A DNA stretch of 64,000 nucleotides, from the NCBI RefSeq assembly GCF_023073335.1, contig NZ_JADPJG010000015.1:132020-196019 (forward strand), written 5' to 3'. The notes under the pieces are model-generated. The model made no database searches, was not told the origin of the DNA, and worked only from the letters and a program-made list of their open reading frames with translations. Below, piece by piece: positions 19,079-27,600 of the stretch; position 1 is the first letter of the stretch, and each line of letters begins with the position of its first letter. A program made the translations under genes and the position numbers. This DNA comes from Bradyrhizobium sp. 21 (lineage in GTDB: Bacteria > Pseudomonadota > Alphaproteobacteria > Rhizobiales > Xanthobacteraceae).

Positions 19079-19799
19079 AGCCGCGGGCATCAAAAAAATC
19101 TTCGGCAAGCTCACCGCGCTCGACGGCGCCGCGCTCACCGTCGGCGAGAACGAGTTTCACGGCCTGATCGGCCCGAACGGCTCCGGCAAGAGCACGCTGA
19201 TGAAGTGCATTGCAGGGGCCGAAGTGCCGACGCTGGGCAAGGTCTCCTTCGTCAACACCGACATCACCGCGTTCACGCCGACCGAGCGCGCGCGGGCCGG
19301 CATGAGCCTGAAATTCCAGATCACCAGCGTGCTGCCGTCGCTGACGCTCTACGACAACATCCTGCTCGCGCTGCAGGCGCAGTCCTCGCTGCTCGATCTC
19401 CTATTGTCGCGCACCCGCGTCGCGCTGCACGATCAGGTCATGACCATGCTCACCCAATTCCGTCTGGCCGATCGCGCCTTCGACGCGGCAGCAGCCTTGT
19501 CGCATGGCCAGCAGCAATGGCTGGAGATCGCGATGGCGCTTGCCGGCAAGCCGAAACTTCTGCTGCTGGACGAGCCGACCGGCGGCATGAGCCTGGAGGA
19601 GCGCCGCGTCACCGGCGAATTGCTGCAGCCGATCAAGCAGCATTGCTCGCTCGTCATCGTCGAGCACGATCTCGATTTCATTCGCGACATCTGCGACCGT
19701 CTCACCGTGCTCGACCAGGGCAAGGTGTTGGCGTCCGGCACGGTGTCCGAGATCCAGGCCAACAAATCCGTCCAGGAGATCTATCTGCGCCGTGCCTGA
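19065..19799 (+). CDS. ABC transporter ATP-binding protein, LivG/UrtD type
   Basis: A 244-residue ATPase. Walker A is GPNGSGKST, the signature is the degenerate LSHGQQQW seen in UrtD/LivG proteins, Walker B is LLLLDEPTGGMS and the switch His is in IVEHDLDFI. AAGGAG lies eight bases before the ATG at 19065, which is inside the end of the permease gene. It energises import together with the next protein. Confidence 0.93.
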   Translation: MPLLEAAGIKKIFGKLTALDGAALTVGENEFHGLIGPNGSGKSTLMKCIAGAEVPTLGKVSFVNTDITAFTPTERARAGMSLKFQITSVLPSLTLYDNILLALQAQSSLLDLLLSRTRVALHDQVMTMLTQFRLADRAFDAAAALSHGQQQWLEIAMALAGKPKLLLLDEPTGGMSLEERRVTGELLQPIKQHCSLVIVEHDLDFIRDICDRLTVLDQGKVLASGTVSEIQANKSVQEIYLRRA

Positions 19800-20487
19800 A
19801 TTTTTGGACATCAAGCATCTCGACGCCGGCTATGGCCGCAGCCAGGTCCTGTTCGATGTCAACCTCGGCATTCCCTGGCGCGGCGGTGTCGCCGTGCTGG
19901 GCCGTAACGGCGCCGGCAAGACCACGTTGATGAAGACTATCGTCGGCGAGCTGCCGGCGTGGAAGGGCGAGGTCGCCTTCGACGGCCGCGACATCAGCCG
20001 CCGCGCGACCCAGGAGCGCGTGCGCGCCGGCATCGGCTATGTGCCGCAGGAGCATTCGGTGTTCGCGCGGCTGTCGGTGCGCGACAATCTCGCCGTCGGC
20101 TCGCTCGCGAGCAGGAAGGCCGACGTCGTCGACCACGTGCTGACCATCTTCCCGAAACTCGGCCAGCGCCTGGACCAGCCCGCCGGCACGCTCTCCGGTG
20201 GCGAGCGCAAGATGCTCGCGATCGGCCGCGCCATGCTGGGCGATCCAAAACTGCTGCTGCTGGACGAGCCGACCGAAGGCGTCTGGATCGGCGTCATCGA
20301 GGAGATCACCGAACGCCTGATCGAGCTGGCGAAAAACATCGCCGTCATCATCGTCGAGCAGCACCTCGACCTCGCGCTGCGGGTCGCCGACTACGCCTAT
20401 GTGCTGGACCGTGGCCGCGTCGCGCTGCAGGGCAAGGCGGGCGAGGTGAAGGGCAATCCGGAGCTGCTGCGATATCTGGCGCCGTAG
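19792..20487 (+). CDS. ABC transporter ATP-binding protein, LivF/UrtE type
   Basis: A 231-residue ATPase with Walker A GRNGAGKTT, signature LSGGERKML, Walker B LLLLDEPTEGV and switch IIVEQHLDLAL. Translation starts at a GTG that overlaps the upstream gene's stop by eight bases, so the two ATPases are translationally coupled. This is the last gene of the amidase-transporter operon; no clear terminator follows before the convergent PIN gene. Confidence 0.93.
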   Translation: MPEFLDIKHLDAGYGRSQVLFDVNLGIPWRGGVAVLGRNGAGKTTLMKTIVGELPAWKGEVAFDGRDISRRATQERVRAGIGYVPQEHSVFARLSVRDNLAVGSLASRKADVVDHVLTIFPKLGQRLDQPAGTLSGGERKMLAIGRAMLGDPKLLLLDEPTEGVWIGVIEEITERLIELAKNIAVIIVEQHLDLALRVADYAYVLDRGRVALQGKAGEVKGNPELLRYLAP

Positions 20488-20525
20488 GGAGTTCAGCTGC
20501 AGTCAGATCGCTTGATCGCGCGTGT

Positions 20526-20930
20526 TCACGGCGCGCTTCCGACAAACGGATTGACGATGGTGAGCCCGCCGATGCTGCGGCCATGCTGCATGTCTTCGCT
20601 ATAGAGCGTGTCACAGCCGGCCTCGATGGCGGAGGCGACGATCAGCGCGTCGTAGAAGGCGAAGCCGTGAGTTCGTGCAAGCGCGAGAGCACTGAGATGG
20701 GTATCCAGAGTGATCGGCGCGATGTCCTCGAGGGACACGCGAAGCTGCTGAAGCGCCAATTCGATGAGTGGCCAATCCTGGCGGAGTTTCCGGCGGGCAA
20801 CGTGGACGAACTCGTTCAACACCTGAACGCTGATATAACCGCCACCACTCAGACAAGCGGCAGCCTGCTGCCGTCTTGGATCCGACGTTGCCGTGTAGAC
20901 GAGAATGTTGGAATCGAAAAACGCTTTCAA
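20526..20930 (-). CDS. PIN-domain toxin, VapC-like ribonuclease
   Basis: A 134-residue PIN protein. The acidic active-site residues are in place: Asp6 (FFDSNIL), Glu40 (LNEF), Asp94 (FYDALI) and Asp113 (SEDM). VapC-type toxins cut tRNA or rRNA. Its ATG overlaps the stop of the antitoxin gene in an ATGA junction, the classic toxin-antitoxin order (antitoxin first). It abuts the end of the ABC operon tail to tail. Confidence 0.88.
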   Translation of the reverse strand: MKAFFDSNILVYTATSDPRRQQAAACLSGGGYISVQVLNEFVHVARRKLRQDWPLIELALQQLRVSLEDIAPITLDTHLSALALARTHGFAFYDALIVASAIEAGCDTLYSEDMQHGRSIGGLTIVNPFVGSAP

Positions 20931-21160
20931 CGCTCGTTGGCCTCGTCGCGATCGAACTTGTAGTCGGCAGGAAGCGTCCAGTTCAGGGAGGCGAGCCGCT
21001 CTATCGCGCGCCGGCGCCGCTCTTCTTTCGTCTCGACCTCGATCGCGCCCTTGCGAGCGGCGACAACGTCGAGCTCATCGCCTTCCTTGAGGCCGAGTTC
21101 GTCCACCAGCGCCTTGGGTAATCGGACAGCGAGGCTGTTGCCCCATTTGGAAACCTGCAT
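20927..21160 (-). CDS. AbrB/MazE-type antitoxin
   Basis: A 77-residue protein with the swapped-hairpin AbrB DNA-binding domain at the N-terminus (MQVSKWGNSLAVRLPKALVD, then LKEGDELDVV) and a charged C-terminal tail (KEERRRRAIERLASLNW) that should wrap around the PIN toxin. The ATG at 21158-21160 has GGAGG upstream; a further ATG seven codons earlier is less likely. An inverted repeat over the leader (21172-21200) is the probable autoregulatory operator. Confidence 0.85.
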   Translation of the reverse strand: MQVSKWGNSLAVRLPKALVDELGLKEGDELDVVAARKGAIEVETKEERRRRAIERLASLNWTLPADYKFDRDEANER

Positions 21161-21171
21161 CGCTTGCCTCC

Positions 21172-21200
21172 ATGATATCAAGCCTGCACATGTATATCAT
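21172..21200. promoter_or_regulatory. Candidate autoregulatory operator of the toxin-antitoxin pair
   Basis: ATGATAT (21172-21178) and ATATCAT (21194-21200) are exact complements with centres 22 bp apart, two helical turns, suited to a dimer of AbrB dimers. The site overlaps the antitoxin Shine-Dalgarno region and the AT-rich promoter. Confidence 0.55.
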
Positions 21201-21309
21201 AGGCAAGATATTGTTTGAGGCAAGTGACCCGGAGAGGCTGAACCGAAGGTCGCGGTGTCCATATTCCCGCGTCGGTTGTGGCCGGCTTTGACTCAGAAAA
21301 CGGCGCCGC

Positions 21310-22920
21310 CTACTTCACCGCCCCAAACCGGCTGTCGAACGAGTTCGACGACACCACCGGCGCGGCGCCCATGATCTGCGTCGCTTCACCCGCACCATCG
21401 TTCACTGAGGGCTTCAGCGCCGGGCGCGTCGCCGCGAGGCGCGTATCGGGCTTTGTCGGCTCGGCGGGCTTGGCGGCTACTGTCGGCTTCGGCGCATCTT
21501 TTGACGTGTCGTGCCCCGGGACGAACCGGGTTACTGCGGCCTTCAGCCGGGATGCGGCGGTGGGCGGCGTTGTTGTTGTGGACGTCGCGGCCGGGGCCAC
21601 GGACGCGGTGGCCTGCGGCGGAGGCGTAGTCGCCGTCGTATCGGCGGTGCCCATGCCCATCTTGCGGCCGAGGTTCGAGAAGAAGCCGCCGCCTTGCGAT
21701 TTCTCGGCCGGAGCGGCGGTGGCGACCCGCGTGCTGGCGGCGGGCGCGGTGACCGCGACGACCGGCTCTTCCTGCGGGGCGGCTGCGATCGTGTCGAGAT
21801 TCGGCTTCGGCGGATTGACGTGTCCAGGGATCGTGCCCGGCGCTTTCGCCATCGCCAGCATCTGGAGCGTGGTGCCTTCGGCCCCCTCGGACAGGCCGGT
21901 CGAGCCTTCCGGAATCTTCGCGGCGAAGATCTTGTTCATGCCGCCGTCGATGCCGGTGTTCATACGCGCCACGGGCGTGCCGCGCGAAACCAGCTTGTTG
22001 TACTCGGCCTGGTCGCGCTGGTCCTTCTCGCGCACGGCGCTGACGATGTCCTCGGGGATCACATAGGCCGGACATTTTGCCGAGGCATCGAACACCGGAT
22101 CGCGCTTGGCGTCGGGCGCCTTGGTCGCGTCGAAGACGTACTTCTTTTCGCAGAAATCGACCTTCGGCTCCTGCCGCGTCACCTCGAAATGATCATAGCC
22201 TTCCTTGATCATCTTCCAGAACGGCATGTTCGGATTGTTCCGGTGCTTGGCCATGTTCACCGGCGTCATCTTGAACGGATAGGCCTGCAGCTGGAACGCC
22301 TTCTGGCCGCCGAAGAAGGATTCGCGCCCGAGCGAATAGATCTCGGCGATTTGCTCGTCCGTCATCGCGTAGCAGCCGCGCGAGGAGCAATCGCCATGCA
22401 CCATCAGCTGCGAGCCGGAGCGGCCGAGCGCCTTGTCGAATGCGTTCGGATAGCCCGTGTTGAACGAGAGATAATAGGCCGACTGCGGATTCATCTGGCC
22501 CGGATTGATCGAGTAGAATCCCTCCGGCGCCTGGCGGTCGCCCTCGCGCACCTTCGGGCCGAGATCGCCCGACCAGCGGCAGATCGGATAGGTCTTGAGC
22601 AGCACGAACTGGCCGTTGCGGGCCTGCTTCCAGACCTCGAGCTCGGCCTCTTGCTTGAACAGGCGCACCAGGATCGGCGATTGCAAATCCATGTCCTTCT
22701 CGACCATCGCGGCGAGAAGCTTTGGCGGCACCGGCTGGTTGGCCTTGGCGTTGGTCGCGAGCGAAACCTGGTCGGTGTCGCAGCCGGCCAGCAAAATGCT
22801 GGCGGCGAGCGCAACCGAAGCCAAAAACGCGCGCGCAAGCGAACGAGAAATCAAGACGGACCCCACACCGTGCCGGGCGACGCGCAAACCCCGATCTCGA
22901 AGCACGATCCGACCGGACAT
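21310..22920 (-). CDS. L,D-transpeptidase lipoprotein (YkuD domain) with long disordered tail
   Basis: A protein of up to 536 residues. The lipobox LAGC (Cys47) follows a hydrophobic segment, so it should be a lipoprotein. The YkuD catalytic motif is complete (MVHGDCSSRGCYAM; His175, Cys183), which indicates formation of 3-3 cross-links in peptidoglycan or attachment of proteins to it. The C-terminal 200 residues are Pro/Ala/Thr-rich (TATTPPPQATASV) and probably disordered. The start is uncertain: ATG 22920 leaves 20 residues before the signal peptide, and GTG/TTG codons around 22866-22857 would give a shorter, more usual one. It stands alone. Confidence 0.85.
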   Translation of the reverse strand: MSGRIVLRDRGLRVARHGVGSVLISRSLARAFLASVALAASILLAGCDTDQVSLATNAKANQPVPPKLLAAMVEKDMDLQSPILVRLFKQEAELEVWKQARNGQFVLLKTYPICRWSGDLGPKVREGDRQAPEGFYSINPGQMNPQSAYYLSFNTGYPNAFDKALGRSGSQLMVHGDCSSRGCYAMTDEQIAEIYSLGRESFFGGQKAFQLQAYPFKMTPVNMAKHRNNPNMPFWKMIKEGYDHFEVTRQEPKVDFCEKKYVFDATKAPDAKRDPVFDASAKCPAYVIPEDIVSAVREKDQRDQAEYNKLVSRGTPVARMNTGIDGGMNKIFAAKIPEGSTGLSEGAEGTTLQMLAMAKAPGTIPGHVNPPKPNLDTIAAAPQEEPVVAVTAPAASTRVATAAPAEKSQGGGFFSNLGRKMGMGTADTTATTPPPQATASVAPAATSTTTTPPTAASRLKAAVTRFVPGHDTSKDAPKPTVAAKPAEPTKPDTRLAATRPALKPSVNDGAGEATQIMGAAPVVSSNSFDSRFGAVK

Positions 22921-23346
22921 CCGGGCCCGCCGTGGCGGGTTTGTTCAGACCGCGCTCCAGCGCTATGCCCTGAAGCCATTGATTAAAATTCTAACCTCTG
23001 GGGCATGTCGTCGCAACCCGAGCGGGGATCACGAGCCCGTTGGCCCAGTGGCATGGTCAACGAAGACTGAATGGACGCGACTTTGGGCCTTACTTGGGCC
23101 GTTTGGCCCGATACGGACAGAGATCGCTGATTTGGGCAAAAAAAGGGTTAACGCGGGGTTACCCGGGTACCAAACTCGGCGTCGTCCTGGCGAAAGCCAG
23201 GACCCATTACCCCAAGGCGTAGTTTGGCGAAGATGCGTTCGGTACGCCCAGCGTCCCAAATCGAGAGATTCCGCGGTATGGGTCCTGGCTTTCGCCAGGA
23301 CGACGAGCTGGGCAAATCGCGTATTGCTGGTCCAAAATCGCCCGAA
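22921..23346. other. Non-coding gap between L,D-transpeptidase and accA containing a REP pair
   Basis: 426 bases with no convincing ORF. They hold a facing pair of hairpin repeats (23181-23304) and, before that, a run of related TTTGGGCC / TTGGGCC / TTTGGCCC words (about 23080-23115) that could pair locally. The first part should carry the L,D-transpeptidase promoter; the repeat pair lies at the 3' end of accA. Confidence 0.5.
23181..23304. repeat. Facing pair of REP-like hairpins
   Basis: A 27-base sequence at 23181-23207 recurs as its exact reverse complement at 23278-23304. Each arm is itself a hairpin, GTCCTGGC-GAAA-GCCAGGAC on the first and the same on the second read from the other strand. 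About 70 bases lie between. Such pairs are the layout of bacterial interspersed mosaic (REP/BIME) elements. A degenerate single unit occurs at 39471-39493. Confidence 0.88.
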
Positions 23347-24309
23347 TCAGGCCAGTTTCCGGCCGATATCGAGGAATTTCTGCCGCCGGTGCTTGCGGAT
23401 GGCATCGCCGTCGAGGCCGCGGAGCTCGTCAAAAGCCTTGGCGATGGCGTCGCCCGTGGTGGCGATCATGGCGGCGGGGTCGCGATGGGCGCCGCCGACC
23501 GGCTCCTTCAAGATGCTGTCGATCACCCCGAAACGGAGCATGTCCTGGGCGGTGATCTTCATGTTGTTGGCGGCTTCCTGCGCCTTGGTGCCGTCGCGCC
23601 AGAGGATCGAGGACGCCGCTTCCGGCGAAATCACGCTGTAGATCGCGTGCTCCAGCATCAGCACCTTGTTGGCGGTGGTGATCGCGATGGCGCCGCCCGA
23701 CATGCCCTCGCCGGTGATGATGGCGACGTTCGGCACGGTCAGCGCCAGGCAGGCATCGGTCGAGCGCGCGATTGCCTCGGCCTGACCCCGCTCTTCCGCG
23801 CCGATGCCGGGATAGGCGCCGGCGGAATCGGCGAGCGACAACACCGGCAGGCCAAACCGCTCGGCCATCTCCATCAGCCGCACGCATTTGCGATAGCCCT
23901 CGGGCCGCGCCATGCCGAAATTGTGCTTGATGCGGCTCTCGGTCGAATCGCCCTTTTCCTGGCCCATCACGCAGACCGGCTCACCGCGGAAGCGGCCGAA
24001 GCCGGCAACCAGCGCCTCGTCCTCGCCGAACTTGCGGTCGCCGGCGAGCGGGGTGAACTCGGTGATCAGGCCCTTGATGAAGTCGTTGAAATGCGGCCGC
24101 TGCGGATGCCGCGCGACCAGCGTCTTCTGCCACGGCGTCAGGTTCGTATAGAGGTCGGCCAGCGCCTGCGCCGCCTTGTCCTCGATCCGCCCGATCTCGT
24201 CAGAAATATCGGTGCCGGAGGCCGCGAGCGTCCGCAGCTCGTCGAGCTTCGAGTCGAGCTCGGCGACGGGCTTTTCGAAATCGAGATAGCTGCGCATCTG
24301 GTCTGGCAT
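23347..24309 (-). CDS. accA: Acetyl-CoA carboxylase carboxyltransferase subunit alpha
   Basis: A 320-residue subunit that, with AccD, moves the carboxyl group from biotin to acetyl-CoA to make malonyl-CoA for fatty-acid synthesis. The N-terminus MRSYLDFEKPVAEL, the core ARHPQRPHFNDFI, GGRFRGEPV-like VAGFGRFRGEPVCVMGQEKG and ADSAGAYPGIGAEERGQ are those of AccA. The ATG at 24307-24309 is the family start; the same frame stays open far upstream into xerD antisense, which is not part of the protein. The REP pair follows the stop. Confidence 0.96.
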   Translation of the reverse strand: MPDQMRSYLDFEKPVAELDSKLDELRTLAASGTDISDEIGRIEDKAAQALADLYTNLTPWQKTLVARHPQRPHFNDFIKGLITEFTPLAGDRKFGEDEALVAGFGRFRGEPVCVMGQEKGDSTESRIKHNFGMARPEGYRKCVRLMEMAERFGLPVLSLADSAGAYPGIGAEERGQAEAIARSTDACLALTVPNVAIITGEGMSGGAIAITTANKVLMLEHAIYSVISPEAASSILWRDGTKAQEAANNMKITAQDMLRFGVIDSILKEPVGGAHRDPAAMIATTGDAIAKAFDELRGLDGDAIRKHRRQKFLDIGRKLA

Positions 24310-24509
24310 CAACTCAATATAGGGAGGACGGGGCGAGGCGGCGAAGCGGATTCGATGTCGCGGAAAGAAGTGTAGGTTCTTCAATGAGTTGGCTTGTGTG
24401 CTCGTAACGAGCGCAGGCCAATCATCGTGAGGCCCCGGCTCTTTCTGCGGAGATGTGGCCGAAGTCAAGGCGGTTTCGGGGTTGGTCTGTAGCTTGGCTA
24501 CGTGCCGCT

Positions 24510-25493
24510 CTACTTTTCCGCCAGCGGATGTAGGTCGCGCACCAGGCTCTTCAGCCGCTCCTCGACCACATGGGTGTAGATCTGGGTCGTCGAGATGTCG
24601 GTGTGGCCGAGCAGCGTCTGCACGATGCGCAAATCGGCGCCGTTGTGAAGCAAGTGGCTGGCAAACGCGTGGCGCAGCACGTGCGGGGAGACCAGCCGGG
24701 CCTGGAGGCCCGAGGCGACCGCGAGCTCTTTCAGATCGCGGGCAAAATGCTGCCGCGTCAGATGTCCGCTCTCGCCGAATGAGGGGAATAGCCATTTCGA
24801 GGCGGCGAGGCCGTTCTTCTTGTCGGTCTTGTTGTTTTCCTTGGCGGCCTCCGTCGCCGCGAGATAATCGGCCATCGCCTGCCGTGAGACCTCGTTGAGC
24901 GGTACCAGCCGTTCCTTGTTGCCCTTGCCCCGCACCACGATCATGCGGGCGTCGCGCTTGGCGGCCGTGCGCGGCAGCGCCATCAGCTCGGACACGCGCA
25001 AGCCCGTGGCGTAGAGCACCTCGAGCAGGCAATAGAGTCTCAGAGCGCGCAGCCGTTTCGAGGGCGAGGCATCTTCCGCCTCGCTCAATTCCTTGGCGCG
25101 GCGCAGCATGCGGTCGACATCCGCGATCGACAGCACCTTTGGCAGGCCGCGGCCGCGCTTGGGGCCGGATAGGATCGCCGCGGGATCGTCGGTTCTGATC
25201 CGTTCGTTCAGAAGGAAGCGGTAGAGATGCCGCATCGCCGACAGCCGCCGCGCGACGCTGGTGGATTTGAAGCCGCGCGTGTCGAGATCGGCGAGATAGT
25301 CGCGCAGCGTCTGCGTCTCGGCGTCCGCAAATGTATGGCCGACGCGGACCAGAAATTCCGAGAAATCGGTGAGGTCGCGGCGGTAGGCATCGAGCGTATT
25401 GGGGCCGGCGCCCTGTTCCGCCGCGAGCATGTCGAGGAACAGGCCGGTGAGCTTGGCATCTAAGGGCTTGTTTGCGGAAGATTTGGCACGCAT
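24510..25493 (-). CDS. xerD: Site-specific tyrosine recombinase XerD
   Basis: A 327-residue tyrosine recombinase. The N-terminal SAM-like core-binding domain (FLDMLAAEQGAGPNTLDAYRRDL) is followed by the catalytic domain with Arg in YATGLRVSEL, Lys in the beta-hairpin, HVLRHAFASHLL (His-x-x-Arg), GHTDISTTQIYTHV (His and Tyr nucleophile). It resolves chromosome dimers at dif with XerC. It lies in its conserved place between accA and aroK, which argues for the chromosomal XerD rather than a phage integrase. A 25-residue charged insert (KENNKTDKKN) makes it slightly longer than E. coli XerD. Confidence 0.93.
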   Translation of the reverse strand: MRAKSSANKPLDAKLTGLFLDMLAAEQGAGPNTLDAYRRDLTDFSEFLVRVGHTFADAETQTLRDYLADLDTRGFKSTSVARRLSAMRHLYRFLLNERIRTDDPAAILSGPKRGRGLPKVLSIADVDRMLRRAKELSEAEDASPSKRLRALRLYCLLEVLYATGLRVSELMALPRTAAKRDARMIVVRGKGNKERLVPLNEVSRQAMADYLAATEAAKENNKTDKKNGLAASKWLFPSFGESGHLTRQHFARDLKELAVASGLQARLVSPHVLRHAFASHLLHNGADLRIVQTLLGHTDISTTQIYTHVVEERLKSLVRDLHPLAEK

Positions 25494-25510
25494 GCCCGGC
25501 AGCCTAGCTC

Positions 25511-25657
25511 CTATTTCTTGAGAAACTTGTCCGGCGGGATCGTCACCGTCATTTCCCGCGGCTTGGGATTGACGAAGTTCGCCAGCGCGAACACCACGCC
25601 ATAGACGATGCCGGCGATCACGGCGACGACCGTCAGGAAGCGGAACAGGCTGGGCAT
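25511..25657 (-). CDS. Small single-pass membrane protein, 48 residues
   Basis: A short frame between xerD and aroK, ATG at 25655-25657 and TAG at 25511-25513. The protein starts MPSLFRFLTVVAVIAGIVYG, one membrane helix (about residues 5-27), then a short tail with NPKPREMTVTIPPDKFLKK. It ends 17 bases before the xerD start on the same strand and is probably transcribed with it. The compact hydrophobic-helix-plus-basic-tail design and lack of stops in the reading support a real gene. No function is known to me. Confidence 0.75.
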   Translation of the reverse strand: MPSLFRFLTVVAVIAGIVYGVVFALANFVNPKPREMTVTIPPDKFLKK

Positions 25658-25819
25658 CGCGTTGGGGTCCAGACGGGCAAATTAATCAATGAAATCATCC
25701 AACATGTTCGCCGTTTCGTGGCAAGAGTCCTCTGGCGAGGCCCCCCGCGGGGTCGTATAGGTGGCCAAAGCGTGCCGTCTTTGGCGGCAAATCGAGCGAG
25801 ATCCATTCGAGCGAGACCC

Positions 25820-26443
25820 ATGTCTGACGCCGCGTTGCCGATCCAAGCTTCGCCCGAGGCCGACATCCTGTCGGCGCTGGGCGCGCGCTCGATCGTGCTC
25901 GTCGGCATGATGGGGGTGGGCAAATCCACCATCGGCCGCCGCATGGCTCTCAGGCTCAAGCTGCCCTTCATCGATGCCGACACCGAAATCGAGGCGGCGG
26001 CCGGCATGACCATACCTGAGATATTCGAGCGCCACGGCGAGCCGCATTTCCGCGACGGCGAGGCCCGGGTGATCGCGCGCCTTCTGGATGGCGGCCCCCT
26101 CGTGCTGGCGACCGGCGGCGGCGCCTTCATGCGTGAGGACACGCGCGCGCGCATTGCGACCAAGGCGATCTCGATCTGGCTCAAGGCGGACCATGACGTC
26201 ATCATGCGCCGCGTCCGCCGCCGCGCCGACCGTCCGCTGCTCCAGACCGCCGATCCCGAAGGAACCGTGACGCGCCTGCTCACCGAGCGCGAGCCGGTCT
26301 ACGGCAATGCCGACCTCACCATCGCCTCGCGCGACGTGCCGCATGACAGAATCGTCGAGGAGACCATCGAGACGCTGCGCGCCCATCTCTGCGGCGAACA
26401 GGCGTCCCCGCCACCAGCCGACGTCGCGAGTGCTGTACGATGA
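25820..26443 (+). CDS. aroK: Shikimate kinase
   Basis: A 207-residue kinase that phosphorylates shikimate in aromatic amino-acid synthesis. Walker A is GMMGVGKST, the shikimate-binding region is DADTEIEAAAG, GGGAFMRED and the lid RRRADRPLL are present. The ATG at 25820 is the natural start (MSDAALPIQ); an open frame upstream is unconserved. The stop overlaps the aroB ATG in an ATGA, so the two are coupled, the usual aroKB order. Confidence 0.95.
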   Translation: MSDAALPIQASPEADILSALGARSIVLVGMMGVGKSTIGRRMALRLKLPFIDADTEIEAAAGMTIPEIFERHGEPHFRDGEARVIARLLDGGPLVLATGGGAFMREDTRARIATKAISIWLKADHDVIMRRVRRRADRPLLQTADPEGTVTRLLTEREPVYGNADLTIASRDVPHDRIVEETIETLRAHLCGEQASPPPADVASAVR

Positions 26444-27588
26444 CCGCGCCCTTGAAACATTCCGATCCGGTCAACGTCGAGGTCGCGCTGGAGAATCGCG
26501 CCTATGACATCGTCATCGGCCGCGGCGTGCTGGCCTCGCTCGGCGAACGGATCGCAGCTTTACGTCCCGGCGTGCGAACCGCTGTTGTGACCGATCGCAC
26601 CGTCGCAAAATACTGGCTCGAACCCGCCGAGGCCTCGCTCGCAGAGGCGGGTATTCCGACCTCGCGAATCGTCGTCGAGGAAGGCGAGATCTCCAAGACC
26701 TATGCGGGCCTGGAAAAGGTCAGCGAAGCCCTGATCGCCGCAAAGATCGAGCGCAACGATCTCGTCATCGCGCTCGGGGGCGGCGTGGTCGGCGATCTCG
26801 CCGGCTTTGCCGCCGCGATCCTGCGCCGCGGCGTCGATTTCGTGCAGGTGCCGACCTCGCTCCTGGCACAGGTCGATTCCTCCGTCGGCGGCAAGACCGG
26901 TATCAACTCGCCGCAGGGCAAGAACCTGCTCGGCGCCTTTCACCAGCCGGTGCTTGTCATCGCCGACACCGCCGTGCTCGACACACTGTCGCCGCGGCAA
27001 TTCCGCGCCGGCTATGCCGAGGTCGCCAAATACGGCGTGCTCGGCGACGAGGCCTTCTTCAACTGGCTCGAGAAGAACCATTCCGACATCTTCAAGGGCG
27101 GCGCGGCCCGCGAGCATGCGATTGCAACCTCCTGCCGCGCCAAGGCGGGCGTTGTCTCGCGCGACGAGCGCGAGACCGGCGAGCGCGCGCTGCTCAATCT
27201 CGGCCACACCTTTGGTCACGCGCTGGAAGCCGCGACCGGTTTCTCCGACCGTCTTTTCCACGGCGAAGGCGTTGCGATCGGCGTGACCTTGGCAACGCAA
27301 TTCTCGGCGAAGCTCGGCATGATCAGCGATACCGATGCGGCGCGCGTCGAGCGCCACCTCATCGAAGCGGGCCTGCCGACGCGCTTGCAGGATATCGCGG
27401 GCTTCGCGCAGGAGGGGCTTGCCGATGCCGACGCGCTGATGGCCCTGATGGCGCAGGACAAGAAGGTCAAGCGCGGCAAGCTCACCTTCATCCTGCTGGA
27501 GGCTGTGGGGCGGGCCGTCATCGCGAAGGATGTCGAGCCGGCGCCGGTGCGCGATTTCCTGAAAGAGAAGCTCGCCCTCAAGGCGTGA
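26440..27588 (+). CDS. aroB: 3-dehydroquinate synthase
   Basis: A 382-residue NAD-dependent, metal-dependent enzyme that cyclises DAHP to 3-dehydroquinate. Motifs: GGGVVGDLAGFAAA (nucleotide/phosphate loop), PTSLLAQVDSSVGGKTGIN, the metal ligands in NLGHTFGHALE and FHGEGVAIG. It follows aroK with a 4-base overlap and ends just before copy 2 of the dispersed 60-base repeat. Confidence 0.97.
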   Translation: MTAPLKHSDPVNVEVALENRAYDIVIGRGVLASLGERIAALRPGVRTAVVTDRTVAKYWLEPAEASLAEAGIPTSRIVVEEGEISKTYAGLEKVSEALIAAKIERNDLVIALGGGVVGDLAGFAAAILRRGVDFVQVPTSLLAQVDSSVGGKTGINSPQGKNLLGAFHQPVLVIADTAVLDTLSPRQFRAGYAEVAKYGVLGDEAFFNWLEKNHSDIFKGGAAREHAIATSCRAKAGVVSRDERETGERALLNLGHTFGHALEAATGFSDRLFHGEGVAIGVTLATQFSAKLGMISDTDAARVERHLIEAGLPTRLQDIAGFAQEGLADADALMALMAQDKKVKRGKLTFILLEAVGRAVIAKDVEPAPVRDFLKEKLALKA

Positions 27589-27600
27589 TGACGCGGCTCT

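Noticed and set aside
24310..25032. N-terminal extension of the accA frame
   Set aside because: The extension runs through the intergenic gap and over xerD in another frame; the AccA family start is at 24309.
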